Assembly: GCF_900143565.1 (NCBI RefSeq)
Contig: NZ_FREX01000005.1
Coordinates: 305,421 to 369,420, forward strand
Length of the DNA: 64,000 nucleotides
Reading direction: 5' to 3'
From: Pseudovibrio sp. Alg231-02
Lineage (GTDB): Bacteria; Pseudomonadota; Alphaproteobacteria; Rhizobiales; Stappiaceae
In this document: positions 54,021 through 63,118 of the stretch, piece by piece
How the letters are laid out: every line of letters starts with the position of its first letter
Position numbering within the stretch: position 1 is the first letter of the stretch
The notes under the pieces: model-generated
Database searches by the model: none
Told to the model about the DNA's origin: nothing
What the model saw: only the letters and a program-made list of their open reading frames with translations
Position numbers and translations under genes: made by a program

Positions 54021-55289
54021 TCACCCCACACCCAACGCCGTCAGCCCCACAATCCATCCATAGCTCACCACCACGCAAAACACCGTAATCGGGAGCATCC
54101 ACCAGCAGAATTGCCAGAAGGTGAAGGGGGTGGCGCCGAATTTCTCGGCTTGCTGGACCACGATGACGTTGCTGGCAGCAGAGATGATGAAGAGGTTTCC
54201 GGCCACGGTGGAGATGCTGGAGAGCATCATGAAGGTACCAGTGCTGCCACCATCCAGCAGTTTCAGGTAAAGCTCGACTACCGGCACGTTGGAGAACAGC
54301 TGGCTCGCCCAGAAGCTCACCACAGCGGTTATCGTCAGGTCTGCCAGCTCCCCTTGCAAGGAGCCAAGCAGATATTGCAGAGAGCCGGATTGGTAGAGGG
54401 AGCCAGTGACGATAAACATGGCCACAAAGAAGATCAGCGTCGCCCAGTCCACCTCCTTGAACACCCGCAGGCGCTCATCTCCTGCCAGATAGATCGGCAG
54501 GCAGGACAACAGCCCGACCCAGCCAAACGGCAGCGGGCCAAGGTGAAAGTACGTCCGGCCCAAACTATCGCCTGTGATGATGCCCACCAGCAGCACAACA
54601 GAAACCATCGCAGGCCATTGCCGCCGGCTCACCTCAACCGCTTCTGCCTGCGTTTCTACATCTTCAGAGACCAACGCACTCTCGTCCGATCCATTCTTCT
54701 TCACCAGCCGCTGGAAGCGGAAGAACACAGCCACAAGGCAGACCACACCGGGCACCAGAGCCCACACAATGAACGTCGCCAGCATATTCTGAAAATTAGC
54801 GGCATTCACCACCAGAATGTTCTGCGGGTTGCCAACGGGTGAGACCATGGAACCAACCGTCACCGCGGCACACAGTGTCACCAAAACCACCGCCAGTTTC
54901 CACCTGAAGGCACGGCTCAGGATAATAGCAATAGGCACCCCAATCACCGCCGCCGCATCATTGGTCAGCACCGCCGCACAAATCGCTGAGGCCACAATGA
55001 ACCACAGCAGCACGACACCAGCGTTAGCCCGCTTCAGCAGCATATCCGCGATTTCCTGCGAAAGACCGGTGTCATACAGCGACGAGGCAATGCTGAACAC
55101 GGCAAACAGATAGAAGATCAATTGCCAGTCCACCGCATGAAACGCGGCCACAGGCCTGATCTCCCCCAGCACCAACAGCACAATCGCGCCCGCCAGCATG
55201 ATGTGCCAGATCCGCACCATGGGCGGAAGCCACTGGCGCACGGCAATTCCGAGGAAAATGAGGGCGGAAACAGCAAGAGAAACCGACAT
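54021..55289 (-). CDS. Ion permease (ArsB/NhaD-SLC13-like)
   Basis: 422 residues with about twelve helices. LFAVFSIASSLYDTGLSQEIADMLL, AVLTNDAAAVIGVPIAIILSRAF, VTVGSMVSPVGNPQNILVV and the second-half STVAGNLFIISAASNVIVVQQAEKFG show two repeats with the TND and NPQN/SNV motifs of the ion-transporter superfamily. It transports an anion or sodium; the ligand is unclear (arsenite, citrate or Na+ types all share the fold). Confidence 0.85.
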   Translation of the reverse strand: MSVSLAVSALIFLGIAVRQWLPPMVRIWHIMLAGAIVLLVLGEIRPVAAFHAVDWQLIFYLFAVFSIASSLYDTGLSQEIADMLLKRANAGVVLLWFIVASAICAAVLTNDAAAVIGVPIAIILSRAFRWKLAVVLVTLCAAVTVGSMVSPVGNPQNILVVNAANFQNMLATFIVWALVPGVVCLVAVFFRFQRLVKKNGSDESALVSEDVETQAEAVEVSRRQWPAMVSVVLLVGIITGDSLGRTYFHLGPLPFGWVGLLSCLPIYLAGDERLRVFKEVDWATLIFFVAMFIVTGSLYQSGSLQYLLGSLQGELADLTITAVVSFWASQLFSNVPVVELYLKLLDGGSTGTFMMLSSISTVAGNLFIISAASNVIVVQQAEKFGATPFTFWQFCWWMLPITVFCVVVSYGWIVGLTALGVG

Positions 55290-55418
55290 GCCCCACCGTA
55301 GCCACCGTGGTTTGACAGCAGCTTAACCGCCACTTCGACAATAGACCAAAATCCTTGGGGGCTTGGAGAGAACTCTCACCTATTCTCAACGCAGATCACG
55401 CAACAGTCCAGGGTCTCC

Positions 55419-56657
55419 ATGAAACTCAACAAGGCAATGCTTTCGACGAACTTCTTCGCCGGCGATGTCGTGGGTGGAATTGGACCTTATCTTGCAATCT
55501 ATCTGCTCACGGGCTTGCAATGGTCCCCCGGCAACATCGGCATGGTCCTCGCCATTGGCTCGCTGACAACCGTCGCCTTGCAAACACCCGCCGGTGCCTT
55601 CATCGACAGCACCCGCAAAAAACGCCTGCTCCTCGCCTCCTGCGCCTTGCTCATCGGCTTCGCAACCATCTCAATCCTGCTGTTCTCGCAGTATCCAGCG
55701 GTGATTTACATCGCGCAGATCTTCATGGGCATTGCCGTCGCCTTTGTCGGCCCCTGCATCGCCGCCATAACTCTGGGCATATCAGGGCCAGACCATTTCA
55801 CTGTGCAAATGGGCGCCAATCAGGCAGCCAACCACTCGGGCAATGTGTTCGCCGCCATTCTGGGCGCAGGTCTCGCACTGTGGATCTCGGCAGAAGGCGT
55901 ATTCTGGCTTGTTGCCCTCATGGCCGTCGGCATGGCCATCAGCATCGGCATGGTCAGCGGCTCGGCCATCAACCACAACGCAGCACGAGGCGGCTTACAT
56001 CACACTCCCAACGATGGCGATGAACCATCCACCGTCAGCACCATCCTGGCAGACAAACGCCTGCTCACACTGGTGCTCTGCGTGTTCATGTTCCATTTCG
56101 CCAACGCAGCTATGCTGCCGCTGGTCGGGCAAAAGCTCTCGGTCAATTCCAACGTCAACATCGGTGTCGCTTTCGCAGCAACCTGCATCGTCGTGGCACA
56201 GTTCTGGATGACCATCATGTCCATCATCTGCGCTGCCAGGGCTGACATATGGGGCCGCAAGCCGCTCTTCCTGCTCGCCTTCTTCATTCTGCCCATTCGT
56301 GGCATGCTGTTCATGTGGCTGGAAGACCCCGTCGCACTCATCTCCGTGCAGTCACTGGATGGCATCGCCAACGGCATCTTCGGTGTGATTATCCTGCTCA
56401 TCGCCGCAGATCTGACCCGAGGCACAGGCCGCTTCAATCTGGTACAAGGCGCCCTCGCCGCCGTGGTGGGCATTGGTTCGGCTGCCTCCAACCTGCTGGC
56501 TGAAGAAATCGTCCAGTTTTTCGGCTATTCTCCCGCCTTCATCACCCTTGCGGTTCTGGCATTCATCGGCGGCACCATGTACCTGTTCCTGATGCCGGAA
56601 ACTTTGCCAGCTCAAACAGATGAAGATGACGGAACAGCACCTCAACAAACGAGCTAG
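55419..56657 (+). CDS. MFS transporter
   Basis: 412 residues with twelve helices. LKGLQWSPGNIGMVLAIGSLTTVALQTPAGAFIDSTRKKRLLLA carries the loop-2/3 motif. It is followed by a ROK protein in the same direction; MFS-ROK pairs often handle sugars or drugs. The substrate is unknown. Confidence 0.88.
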   Translation: MKLNKAMLSTNFFAGDVVGGIGPYLAIYLLTGLQWSPGNIGMVLAIGSLTTVALQTPAGAFIDSTRKKRLLLASCALLIGFATISILLFSQYPAVIYIAQIFMGIAVAFVGPCIAAITLGISGPDHFTVQMGANQAANHSGNVFAAILGAGLALWISAEGVFWLVALMAVGMAISIGMVSGSAINHNAARGGLHHTPNDGDEPSTVSTILADKRLLTLVLCVFMFHFANAAMLPLVGQKLSVNSNVNIGVAFAATCIVVAQFWMTIMSIICAARADIWGRKPLFLLAFFILPIRGMLFMWLEDPVALISVQSLDGIANGIFGVIILLIAADLTRGTGRFNLVQGALAAVVGIGSAASNLLAEEIVQFFGYSPAFITLAVLAFIGGTMYLFLMPETLPAQTDEDDGTAPQQTS

Positions 56658-56855
56658 GACTTACGATTAGGTCACCTCAACTTTCGGGTGAAAACGCTGA
56701 TTTATACGATTACTCTCTTTATTTACTGGTCCTCAAATACTTATGCTTATCTCGCAGATAAAAGAATGCGCTAAAAAACAAATGTTCAGGGCCTAAGGCG
56801 TGAATACAAATGAACGCGGACATGTTTTGAACACACAGTGCAGGCCAGTACTCGA

Positions 56856-58064
56856 ATGATCGAAAAAGCCAGTAGAGAGCAGGTTCGTCGCCAAAACCGG
56901 TTCGTGGTGTTGTCCACGTTGCGGCGTCATACCACTCTGGCCCGTGTCGACCTTGGCCGGCTAACAGGTCTTTCTCTAGCCGCCGTCACCTCCATCACCG
57001 CTGATCTGAAAGATCGCGGTCTGATCACAGAGGTGGAAGAACAGCCCAATCCGGATGCCAACACCCGTGGCCGCCCGCGCACCTATCTGCGTCTGCGTGA
57101 TGATGTCGCCCATGTGGTCACAGTCAAGCTCTCGGTAGACCGTGTTTCGCTTGCTCTGGTGGACTATACCGGCCACCAGCATGCCGAAGCCAAGTTCATG
57201 GTGGAATCCTCCGATATGGGCGGCGAAGCATTCATCGCCCTGCTCGCCCGCCACATTAAAGCGCTGATGAAAACAGAGCCGCTTCGTGCCCGCAGCGTCA
57301 TGGAAATCACCGTGGCAACGCAAGGCATCGTCGGCAAACACAACGGCTCCATCATCTGGTCACCCACCATTGCAGAGCGACAGGTGGAACTCACGGCCAA
57401 GCTCTCCAAAACCCTCGGCATCACCTGCACGCTTTACAACGACACCAACATGATCGCCGAAGCCCTGCACCGGCAGGACGCTGAGAAGTACAGCGGCAAC
57501 TTTGTCGTGGTGTATATTGACCGCGGCGTTGGCATGGGCATCTTCATCAAAAACGCGCTCTACCGTGGCGAAACCGGAGCCGCAGCTGAATACGGCCACT
57601 CACCATTCACGCCAGAAGGAGCAGCATGCAGATGTGGCAAGAAGGGCTGTCTGGAAGCCTACATCGCCGACTATGCGCTCTACCGTGAAGCCCAGAAGTT
57701 GCCCAAGGAAACCTCTCCCTCCGCCATGTTCTACGGACCGGAGTACATTCAGAACCTACGCGCCAGAGCTCGCATAGGCGAAGCGCAGGCGCAAAAGGTC
57801 TTCACAGATGCAGGCTTCGCTCTGGGCGTCAGCCTCGCCCGCACCATTTCTCTGCTGGACCCAAGCCGCATCGTCCTCACTGGCAAGGCCATGCAAGCCT
57901 ACGACCTCTTCAAGCACGGCATGAACAAAGGGCTGGAAAGCGGCCTGCTGGCACCACTTCTGGATTCAGTGAACCTTGAAGTACTGCCATGGGACGAAGA
58001 TTTCATCCTCCAGGGCCTCCTCATCAAAGCCCTGAAGCACCTGGACGAGGCACTTGTTCACTAA
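56856..58064 (+). CDS. ROK family protein with N-terminal HTH
   Basis: About 402 residues. A winged-helix DNA-binding segment (VRRQNRFVVLSTLRRHTTLARVDLGRLTGLSLAAVTSITADL) precedes a ROK sugar-kinase-like fold with VVVYIDRGVGMGIF and the zinc motif CRCGKKGCLEAY. ROK repressors sense sugars; kinase activity may be lost. The ATG at 56856 is chosen over a GTG at 56838. It probably controls the upstream MFS gene. Confidence 0.9.
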   Translation: MIEKASREQVRRQNRFVVLSTLRRHTTLARVDLGRLTGLSLAAVTSITADLKDRGLITEVEEQPNPDANTRGRPRTYLRLRDDVAHVVTVKLSVDRVSLALVDYTGHQHAEAKFMVESSDMGGEAFIALLARHIKALMKTEPLRARSVMEITVATQGIVGKHNGSIIWSPTIAERQVELTAKLSKTLGITCTLYNDTNMIAEALHRQDAEKYSGNFVVVYIDRGVGMGIFIKNALYRGETGAAAEYGHSPFTPEGAACRCGKKGCLEAYIADYALYREAQKLPKETSPSAMFYGPEYIQNLRARARIGEAQAQKVFTDAGFALGVSLARTISLLDPSRIVLTGKAMQAYDLFKHGMNKGLESGLLAPLLDSVNLEVLPWDEDFILQGLLIKALKHLDEALVH

Positions 58065-58084
58065 ACGCCAAGGCACAGCTACAA

Positions 58085-58597
58085 TCAGTTGCTGCTATCG
58101 GGTTTTGCCTCCAGTATGGCGTCAATGAACGGTGCTTTACCAGCTAGATACTCTTTGATGCCATCAGTGTTTTCTGCCTCTAGCTTAAGCTTGAGGCACT
58201 GATATTGATCTTTCAATTCTGCATCCTGACGAAGCAAATCGCGGAAGCGCAGCATTCTAGAAATCTGCGAATGTCCTGTAGGACAGACATGCACTTTATG
58301 AGTCCGAACTCCATCAACATCCCGCCGATAGAAGTAATGTTCCGGCGAAAGATCTTTTCCTCGAGAATAGCCCAATGAACGCATAACGTTGTCTACTTCA
58401 GATGTGCGCTGCTGGCTGGAAACTTCGACCAGCATATCGATTTCAGGCTTTGCTGCTAATCCTGTGATCGCTGTACTGCCAACATGATAGATCGAAACAA
58501 GAGTATCTCCGAAAGCACCCGAGATACGTCCTCTTTCCTTCTCGAACATATTGGACCAAGCCGGATTAAACGCAGTAATTTTGCTGGTTAGCGCCAA
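58085..58597 (-). CDS. GrpB family protein (nucleotidyltransferase-like)
   Basis: About 170 residues. FNPAWSNMFEKERGRISGAFG, then IYHVGSTAITGLAAKPEIDMLVEV is the GrpB/UPF0157 signature (HVGSTAIxGLxAKPxID) of a nucleotidyltransferase fold. The likely start is the TTG at 58597, because GAGAGG lies six bases before it and the domain begins there; a frame to 58645 is open. Function poorly known (CoaE-linked in some bacteria). Confidence 0.85.
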   Translation of the reverse strand: MALTSKITAFNPAWSNMFEKERGRISGAFGDTLVSIYHVGSTAITGLAAKPEIDMLVEVSSQQRTSEVDNVMRSLGYSRGKDLSPEHYFYRRDVDGVRTHKVHVCPTGHSQISRMLRFRDLLRQDAELKDQYQCLKLKLEAENTDGIKEYLAGKAPFIDAILEAKPDSSN

Positions 58598-58657
58598 TGT
58601 CTGCCTCTCAGAAAAAGCATTGCCAGTTCTATTACTATCGCGCAACTAATCAAAGAA

Positions 58658-58685
58658 AAAGCCGGCTCCAAAAGGAACCGGCTTT
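58658..58685 (-). terminator. Terminator of the bioMNY operon
   Basis: On the minus strand AAAGCCGGTTCC pairs with GGAGCCGGCTTT with a short loop and a TTTTCTTTG tail, just after bioY. Confidence 0.9.
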
Positions 58686-58707
58686 CTCAAAACTCATTGT
58701 AGCTGAC

Positions 58708-59268
58708 TTAGTTGCGTGACAGCATTGCAGAAGGCAAACCGCGCGCAATTGTGTGCGCAACAACAGCAGCTAGAGCAACCTTGATCAGATCACCCGGAAG
58801 AAACGGCAAACTGCCAACCATGATGGCTTTCTCCATGGTCATACCAGCTTTGTAAGCCAACACCGGCACACCGAGCGCATGCACCACAACAATGCCGCCA
58901 ATCACGCCGGAAACAACCGCGCCAAACACCACATTCATGTTGCGCATGGCTTTCATGATCGCCCCAACAACAATCGCACCAACAAAGTATCCTGCCAGAT
59001 AGCCAGCTGTCGCGCCATAAAACACGCCAATGCCACCACGGCCACCAGCCAGAAACGGCAGGCCAAGCGCCACCAGAAACAGCAGCAAAGCAACCGCAAG
59101 CCCACCACGCACCGGACCAAGCATCATGCCAGCCAGCATCACACCAAGCGACTGTGCAGTAATTGGAATTCCGCCAGCAAGACCCAGCTCAATCTTGGGC
59201 ACCAAACCCAGAGCAGCAATCAGCGCCGCATAAAATGCAATCTGAACAAGAGAACGATCGCTAGACAT
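58708..59268 (-). CDS. bioY: Biotin transporter substrate-binding (S) subunit
   Basis: 186 residues with six helices. IALGLVPKIELGLAGGIPITAQSLGVMLAGMMLGPVRGGLAV and LPFLAGGRGGIGVFYGATAGYLAGYFVGAIVVG are typical of BioY. It binds biotin in the membrane and works with BioM and BioN as an ECF transporter. The ATG at 59268 has AGGA five bases ahead; one two codons earlier (59274) is also possible. Last gene of the operon. Confidence 0.93.
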   Translation of the reverse strand: MSSDRSLVQIAFYAALIAALGLVPKIELGLAGGIPITAQSLGVMLAGMMLGPVRGGLAVALLLFLVALGLPFLAGGRGGIGVFYGATAGYLAGYFVGAIVVGAIMKAMRNMNVVFGAVVSGVIGGIVVVHALGVPVLAYKAGMTMEKAIMVGSLPFLPGDLIKVALAAVVAHTIARGLPSAMLSRN

Positions 59269-59279
59269 AGTCATCCTAT

Positions 59280-59897
59280 CTATTTCTTATCACGGTCAAA
59301 GCCGTCAGCCCCGCCTCGGGCTGTCAAAGCTTCGGCAACATGATCTGTCATTTTAATCGCGTGTAACGCAAATGGGGCAAGCAAGCGCCAGCTGTTGGCG
59401 TGGGCTGTTCTGGCTTTATACGCTTCTTGCAGCGACGCATAAACCGCCAGCAGCACCGGAACAAAACGGATAACCAAAGCGACTGCCAGCGAGACGCGCC
59501 TTGGGGAGATGCCAAACACACGCAGAGGCCGGAACAGCGGTTCCACCGCATCCATCAAGGCCTCCATATGTGTTGTTATACTAATAAAGTTGGCAAGGAG
59601 CACCATCGCCAATAGACGCAACACAGCAATAATGCCCTGCTCAATATCGCCTAAAAACACATGCACCAGAAAGATGATCCCCATCATCCAGAGCAGTGGG
59701 CGAACCACCTTCACCTTCTCCAGCCCCTGCCGGCCAAGCGTTGCATACAGCGCCACCACAAACACCAGCAGAGCAGCAGAGAACCAAAGCGTATTGAACG
59801 GGATAATCAGCAGGCTCAGCACAAACAAAAAGATCAGCTTCACTCTGGCAGGAAGCTTATGCGCCCAACTGTTGCCCGCCATGTAAAGGGAGATCAT
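59280..59897 (-). CDS. bioN: Biotin ECF transporter T component
   Basis: 205 residues with about four or five helices, starting YMAGNSWAHKLPARVKLIFLFVLSLLIIP, the EcfT pattern. The coupling motif with Ala-Arg-Gly near the C-terminus is EALTARGG. It links the ATPase BioM to BioY. It overlaps bioM by four bases. Confidence 0.92.
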   Translation of the reverse strand: MISLYMAGNSWAHKLPARVKLIFLFVLSLLIIPFNTLWFSAALLVFVVALYATLGRQGLEKVKVVRPLLWMMGIIFLVHVFLGDIEQGIIAVLRLLAMVLLANFISITTHMEALMDAVEPLFRPLRVFGISPRRVSLAVALVIRFVPVLLAVYASLQEAYKARTAHANSWRLLAPFALHAIKMTDHVAEALTARGGADGFDRDKK

Positions 59898-60625
59898 GCG
59901 CGCGCTACCCCTTCAAAATGAAGGTCCACGCCAGAAAGCTCATGCGCCTGATAGGCTGCCAGCACATCCGCAGGCACACCAAACTGCTTGAGCTTACCGT
60001 CTTCAATCCAGAGCACTTTGTCATAGTCGCTCAGCGCATCCAGTTCATGGCTGACAAAGAGGATCTGCTGATCCAGCTTCTCCAGCTTCCGCCGCAGTGC
60101 AACTCGTGTCCGCAAATCCAGACTGGAAAACGGCTCATCCAACACCAGCAGTTTCGGCTCCATGATGAGCACGGCCAAAATACAGATCAACTGCTTTTGA
60201 CCTTCAGAAAGCTCATGAACCGGACGCTCTCCCAGCTGCTCAATGCCATGGTCTCTCAACAGCGCGAGGCTCTGTACCTTTGCATCCGCTTTGCCCACCC
60301 CAATCTGGCGCAAGCCAAAGCTCAACTCTTCCAGAGCGGTCGGGAAGATCAGCTGATGATCCGGGTTCTGGAACACAAACCCTGTCACCCGTGCCAGCTT
60401 CTTGGCCCCTTCCTCAGCAGAAACACCGTGAACCAGCAAAGATCCAGCACTCACCGGCAGCAAACCATTCAGGCTGCGCACAAGCGTAGACTTGCCAGAC
60501 CCGTTCCGACCAATAATCCCAACCCGCTGATCCGGCAGCGCAACAGACAGGTCACGAATGATCGTCGAACCGCTCCGTTCAATGGAAACATGGTCAAAAT
60601 TGATTGTTTTTGAAGTGTCGTTCAC
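59894..60625 (-). CDS. bioM: Biotin ECF transporter ATP-binding component
   Basis: 243 residues. Walker A GRNGSGKSTLVRSL, signature HELSEGQKQLICILAVLI and Walker B LLVLDEPFSSLD, with FQNPDHQLIFPTALEELSFGLRQIG as in ECF ATPases. First gene of bioMNY (scavenging biotin). A candidate BioR-like box lies upstream. Confidence 0.93.
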   Translation of the reverse strand: MNDTSKTINFDHVSIERSGSTIIRDLSVALPDQRVGIIGRNGSGKSTLVRSLNGLLPVSAGSLLVHGVSAEEGAKKLARVTGFVFQNPDHQLIFPTALEELSFGLRQIGVGKADAKVQSLALLRDHGIEQLGERPVHELSEGQKQLICILAVLIMEPKLLVLDEPFSSLDLRTRVALRRKLEKLDQQILFVSHELDALSDYDKVLWIEDGKLKQFGVPADVLAAYQAHELSGVDLHFEGVARA

Positions 60626-61187
60626 GCCGCAATATCACCTGCCAAAGGAGTTGCATTCCTATACACAATGCAGAATGCCAACACCACGGAAATCTATAGG
60701 ATCAAGGCTGACCATCACTGCTCGACAAGCCTAGTCCTATGTGTCATGTCCGCGACCTTTTCAGCAAATCATCAGCTCAGAGGCTTTACCATGCCAGCAG
60801 AGCAGCCCACCAATGCCCTTGTTGTCAACCATTGAGACCAAACGCAGATCAATATCAAGTTATTGCTGATCGAGTCGGGCCAACAACGGACATTCGAGTA
60901 TTTCCATCTGGGGTTGAGGCAATTCTTTTAGAAGTTACTTCGGGCGTTTTCATGAATACTTTTCGGTAGAACCTATGTGCTCACTTTTGCTGGATGTGTC
61001 ACGGGTCGTTGAGCCTATTTGCCAATTGCTGCGGTCTGCACCAATATCGGCTGTCTCGGCTTGGCGTTGGGCATGGAACGTTGAAGCAAATCGGCAATAC
61101 TAAGCCAATTCAGTAGGTATCAGTGTGCCGCATTGAAAGATAGCAAGGACATCTGTACCCCCACGCCCAGATGCCCCATGGAGTGCC
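60626..61187. other. 560-base gap upstream of bioM
   Basis: It holds the bioM promoter. A 76-codon plus ORF (60739-60969) has no recognisable domain or ribosome site and I do not call it. AAATCTATAG at 60690-60699 resembles part of the BioR operator TTATMTATAA (seven of ten). The rest, including an ORF-poor stretch to 61187, shows nothing clear and may be decayed sequence. Confidence 0.4.
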
Positions 61188-62210
61188 TCAGTTTAACTCA
61201 AAGTGATCCGCCAAGGCGTCGATAATGGTGTTAAGCACCTGAGTTCGATCCGTCCCCACCGGGTCGGTGCAGACAGGATCGTCTTGTTCTTCGATCAGAA
61301 GAGCTTCGCCTGCGGGCTTACACAGTCCAAGTGCTGTAAAATGCGTAGCGGGTGCGATAGTCTTAACAGAAGCCTGCGGCACCAAAGCCTCAAAATTGCT
61401 GCCCATAGCGCTCGTGTCTGTCGCATTGAGCCTATAGGCTCCTTCGCCCAACCCTATAAGAAGAAGCGGAACCGTTACATCCTGCACATCCTGCGGCGCA
61501 AGATCCCAAGTTAGACCAGGATCAATAGACGCGACGCCACTGATACGTGGATCCCTGTAGGATGCCTCATACCTGTCTTGATCGATTGCCGTGATGTCGA
61601 CGCCTTCGGCTGTCAGTTCAGCGCAAAACTGTGACCCTGCACCCGCAGCTTTGCAATAGTCGAAAAAACCGTCCCGATTGCCTTGGACACCTGCAAGTGA
61701 AAGGGCAGTCCATCCCCCGTAGGATAAGCCTGTGGCATAGATCCGTGTTTCGTCGATGATGGGTGCGAAAATCGGATCTTGTAAAACATAGTCCAACGCA
61801 GCGGACATGTCTTCGGCGCGGGTCCAGTGATTGAATGCGGTGTCGAAGTTCAAATCAAAAGTTGTACTGCTCGGATGGTTTACCGCTACAACGATTGCCC
61901 CTTTGGAAGCCAACCCCGCGCTGAGCCACGCCATCCGAGCGTAATTGCCACCCCATCCATGTGAGAGAAGAACGACTGGGTATTGTCCTTGTATTGGCTC
62001 GGCGTCTTTGAACACAGATGTTCCATAGAATATCGCATTTTCAGCAAACACGGTCTGGTGCTGACCCACGGCAGGGAACATGATAGCCATCTGCATATCC
62101 TGGTCATGATGGGGAGCCGCTATAGTCAGCTCGTTGAGGCCGACATCTTGTGCTGCGATTTCAGTGCAAACAGAGAGGATCGAAGCGAGGGCAAGGATAG
62201 TAGTTTTCAT
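61188..62210 (-). CDS. Secreted alpha/beta hydrolase (PAF-acetylhydrolase-like)
   Basis: 340 residues with a signal peptide ending AA. QYPVVLLSHGWGGNYARMAWLSAGLASKGAIVVAVNHPSS supplies the oxyanion loop, GLSYGGWTALSL near residue 175 is the nucleophile elbow (Ser), and the C-terminal PATHFTALGL offers the catalytic His. Four cysteines in DYCKAAGAGSQFC and CKPAG/VCTDPV suggest disulfides. It likely hydrolyses an ester in the periplasm; the substrate is unknown. AGGCA precedes the ATG, and a 9-bp-arm inverted repeat lies 22 bases upstream. Confidence 0.85.
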   Translation of the reverse strand: MKTTILALASILSVCTEIAAQDVGLNELTIAAPHHDQDMQMAIMFPAVGQHQTVFAENAIFYGTSVFKDAEPIQGQYPVVLLSHGWGGNYARMAWLSAGLASKGAIVVAVNHPSSTTFDLNFDTAFNHWTRAEDMSAALDYVLQDPIFAPIIDETRIYATGLSYGGWTALSLAGVQGNRDGFFDYCKAAGAGSQFCAELTAEGVDITAIDQDRYEASYRDPRISGVASIDPGLTWDLAPQDVQDVTVPLLLIGLGEGAYRLNATDTSAMGSNFEALVPQASVKTIAPATHFTALGLCKPAGEALLIEEQDDPVCTDPVGTDRTQVLNTIIDALADHFELN

Positions 62211-62231
62211 GGAGTGCCTATCGGTGAAGTG

Positions 62232-62259
62232 GTTTGAATGTTGACACCTTCATTCAAAC
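62232..62259. promoter_or_regulatory. Operator-like inverted repeat upstream of the hydrolase gene
   Basis: GTTTGAATG-ttgacacctt-CATTCAAAC: perfect nine-base arms and ten-base spacer. This spacing is typical for TetR- or ArsR-like dimers, but no regulator gene is adjacent. Confidence 0.6.
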
Positions 62260-62277
62260 GCTGACGAGATTTTATTC

Positions 62278-62299
62278 GACCTGAATCCGGTTTAAGGTC
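62278..62299. repeat. Short palindrome, possible REP-like variant
   Basis: GACCTGAATCCGGTTTAAGGTC is nearly symmetrical (two mismatches) and shares AATCCGGTTT with the element at 41992-42017. Confidence 0.35.
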
Positions 62300-62488
62300 A
62301 CGCAGATCAGGATTTAGGTCCTATTAAGTAAGGAAAAGGACCCCGCCTGATGCCAGTACCCATGATTATCACTCTGCTGCTACTGGGCCTTCTTTTGCAC
62401 CCTGTGCTAACTCGCGGGACGCACGCAATCAGAAATAGCAAGAACATAAAACCGGCGAGGCCCTGCACTGAGAAGAATACCGGCAAAT

Positions 62489-63110
62489 ATGCCATCAACA
62501 CCATGCTGCGCCCGCGAATGCCTACGCCCTTACGAAGGACTGCAATGGGCTCCAAAGTCATACCTCACAATTTCTTATGCCTTTGATGCCTCTCTGAGCA
62601 ATCTCAGCGGCGAGCGCATTATTAATCTCGGTTGCAGGGAAGACAACAACACCCGCAAGCTGACAAGAACGGGTGCTCATATGGCTGATGCTGATCTTTC
62701 ATAGAACATGATCGCCCATGCAATTACCGAGGAGCAAAAGCCCCATTAGACATTACCTACGCAACCAGCTCCTTCAGTTCCAACACTGGCTTTCCTGGCG
62801 AAAAGACGAGGGAAGAGAGGCGACAGATCTGGTTGTCTCCAAGTACTTCGGCCAAAATCACTTCGCAGATCAATGGAAGTTCGCCCGACGCGGAGACCAT
62901 TCAGAGATCCAGCGCTTCAGCGTACCCAGTTTCCCTCACACCATGAGCAATTATCTGCCCCCCTTCACCAAGGCAGGCCTTCAAATCAAGGAGATTCAGA
63001 AACACGAACCAACAGAGGAAGCGATCCAGCAGGTGCCACGCTTCCACCGCTGGAAATCTCTCTCTGCTTTTCTCCTGATGGTCAAAGCCACCAAGCCCGA
63101 AATCGCATAA
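62489..63110 (+). pseudogene. Decayed class I SAM-dependent methyltransferase
   Basis: Fragments of one protein in two frames. From 62489, YAFDASLSNLSGERIINLGCREDNNTRKLTRTGAHMADADLS matches motif I (GERVLDLGCGEGYNTR). A TAG (62702-62704) interrupts where a Glu codon is expected, then NMIAHAITEEQKP continues in frame. A shift follows and PLDITYATSSFSSNTGFPGE is in another frame. The C-terminal part (TDLVVSKYFGQNHFADQWKFAR...FSVPSFPHTMSNYLPPFTKAGLQIKEIQ) resumes in the 62718-63110 frame, with the middle of the domain missing. At least one nonsense change, two frameshifts and an internal deletion make it non-functional. Confidence 0.75.
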
Positions 63111-63118
63111 TCTAAAAG

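Noticed and set aside
60739..60969. 76-codon plus ORF
   Set aside because: No domain, no ribosome site, cysteine/proline-rich composition unlike neighbours.
62307..62561. 84-codon minus ORF and overlapping 78-codon plus ORF
   Set aside because: Both have hydrophobic stretches but no ribosome site or family match, and they lie beside a decayed gene; I cannot choose between them.
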